Assembly (NCBI RefSeq): GCF_900765565.1 | Contig: NZ_CAAFRZ010000112.1 | Coordinates: 1-14,238, forward strand | Direction: 5' to 3' | From: an uncultured Dialister sp. | GTDB lineage: Bacteria; Bacillota; Negativicutes; Veillonellales; Dialisteraceae | DNA: 14,238 bases | Part shown: one piece after another, positions 14,085 through 14,238 of the stretch | Position numbering within the stretch: the first letter of the stretch is position 1 | Layout of the letters: every line of letters begins with the position of its first letter | Translations under genes and position numbers: made by a program | Notes under the pieces: generated by a model | What the model was told of the DNA's origin: nothing | Databases searched by the model: none | The model's input: only the letters and a program-made list of their open reading frames with translations

Positions 14085-14238
14085 GCTGACGGGTAGAGTC
14101 ACTCGCATGGAGCTCCTAGCTTCTAGCTGTTAGCTGCCAGGAAAGCTGGCCCGCCTGCGGCGCTTCCTACCTGTTTCCATCAGTCATTCGTGCCGTAGGC
14201 TGTTGATCTTTCCTAGAAGCTAGGAGCTAGCAGCTAGA
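14085..14238. repeat. Palindromic interspersed repeat, copy 2 (right end cut by the window edge)
   Basis: Bases 14119-14238 match 1-120 at 117 of 120 positions. The left arm is complete: an outer end at 14085-14112, then four 7-base units CTCCTAG, CTTCTAG, CTGTTAG, CTGCCAG (14113-14140). The right arm mirrors it with ctagaag, ctaggag, ctagcag and a truncated fourth unit (14213-14238). The outer left end is close to the reverse complement of the outer right end of copy 1. Adding the missing 30 bases gives an element of about 184 bp. A partial extra copy of the tip (GCTGATGGG) sits just outside at 14068-14076. No open reading frame of note. Confidence 0.85.

Noticed and set aside
1..14238. Terminal direct repeats as a sign of a circular plasmid or phage genome
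   Set aside because: The end blocks differ at three positions, extend differently beyond the shared part, and enclose housekeeping LPS genes with no replication or phage genes.

Overview
The window looks like the chromosome of a Gram-negative-type Firmicute (class Negativicutes, the Veillonella/Dialister/Megasphaera side). This is inferred from the content and not proven. LpxI replaces LpxH, KdsA is of the metal-dependent type, and the lipid A, Kdo and Lpt genes sit in one run, as in the outer-membrane cluster known from diderm Firmicutes. G+C is near half by eye. Ribosome-binding sites are strong and GGAGG-like.

Layout. All 14 genes lie on the minus strand and read from about 14000 down to 245: lpxI, lpxB, msbA, waaA, lpxK, kdsB, kdsA, kdsD, kdsC, a late acyltransferase (lpxL type), lptC, lptA, lptB and an LptF/LptG permease. 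All appear intact. A candidate extended -10 promoter (14006-14014) precedes lpxI. A near-perfect hairpin terminator (211-241) starts 4 bases after the last stop codon. Most junctions are overlaps of 1-20 bases or gaps of 2-57. Two larger gaps (103 bases before kdsD, 133 before the acyltransferase) divide the run into blocks, and the first holds a perfect TATAAT.

How the genes work together. LpxI makes 2,3-diacylglucosamine 1-phosphate (lipid X), LpxB joins it to UDP-diacylglucosamine, and LpxK adds the 4'-phosphate to give lipid IVA. KdsD, KdsA, KdsC and KdsB make and activate Kdo, and WaaA attaches it. The late acyltransferase adds a secondary chain, MsbA flips the product, and LptB with the LptF/G-type permease, LptC and LptA carry it toward the outer membrane. 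Not in the window: lpxA, lpxC, lpxD, the outer-membrane LptD/LptE, a second LptF/G permease, and any core glycosyltransferase beyond WaaA.

The least ordinary part is at the two ends. Positions 1-120 and 14119-14238 match at 117 of 120 positions in the same orientation. They are copies of a roughly 184-bp imperfect palindrome whose arms are built from degenerate 7-base units (consensus CTNCTAG). The LPS operon is therefore bracketed by a small interspersed repeat that I do not recognise. No CRISPR array, tRNA, rRNA, transposase, phage gene or riboswitch was seen.
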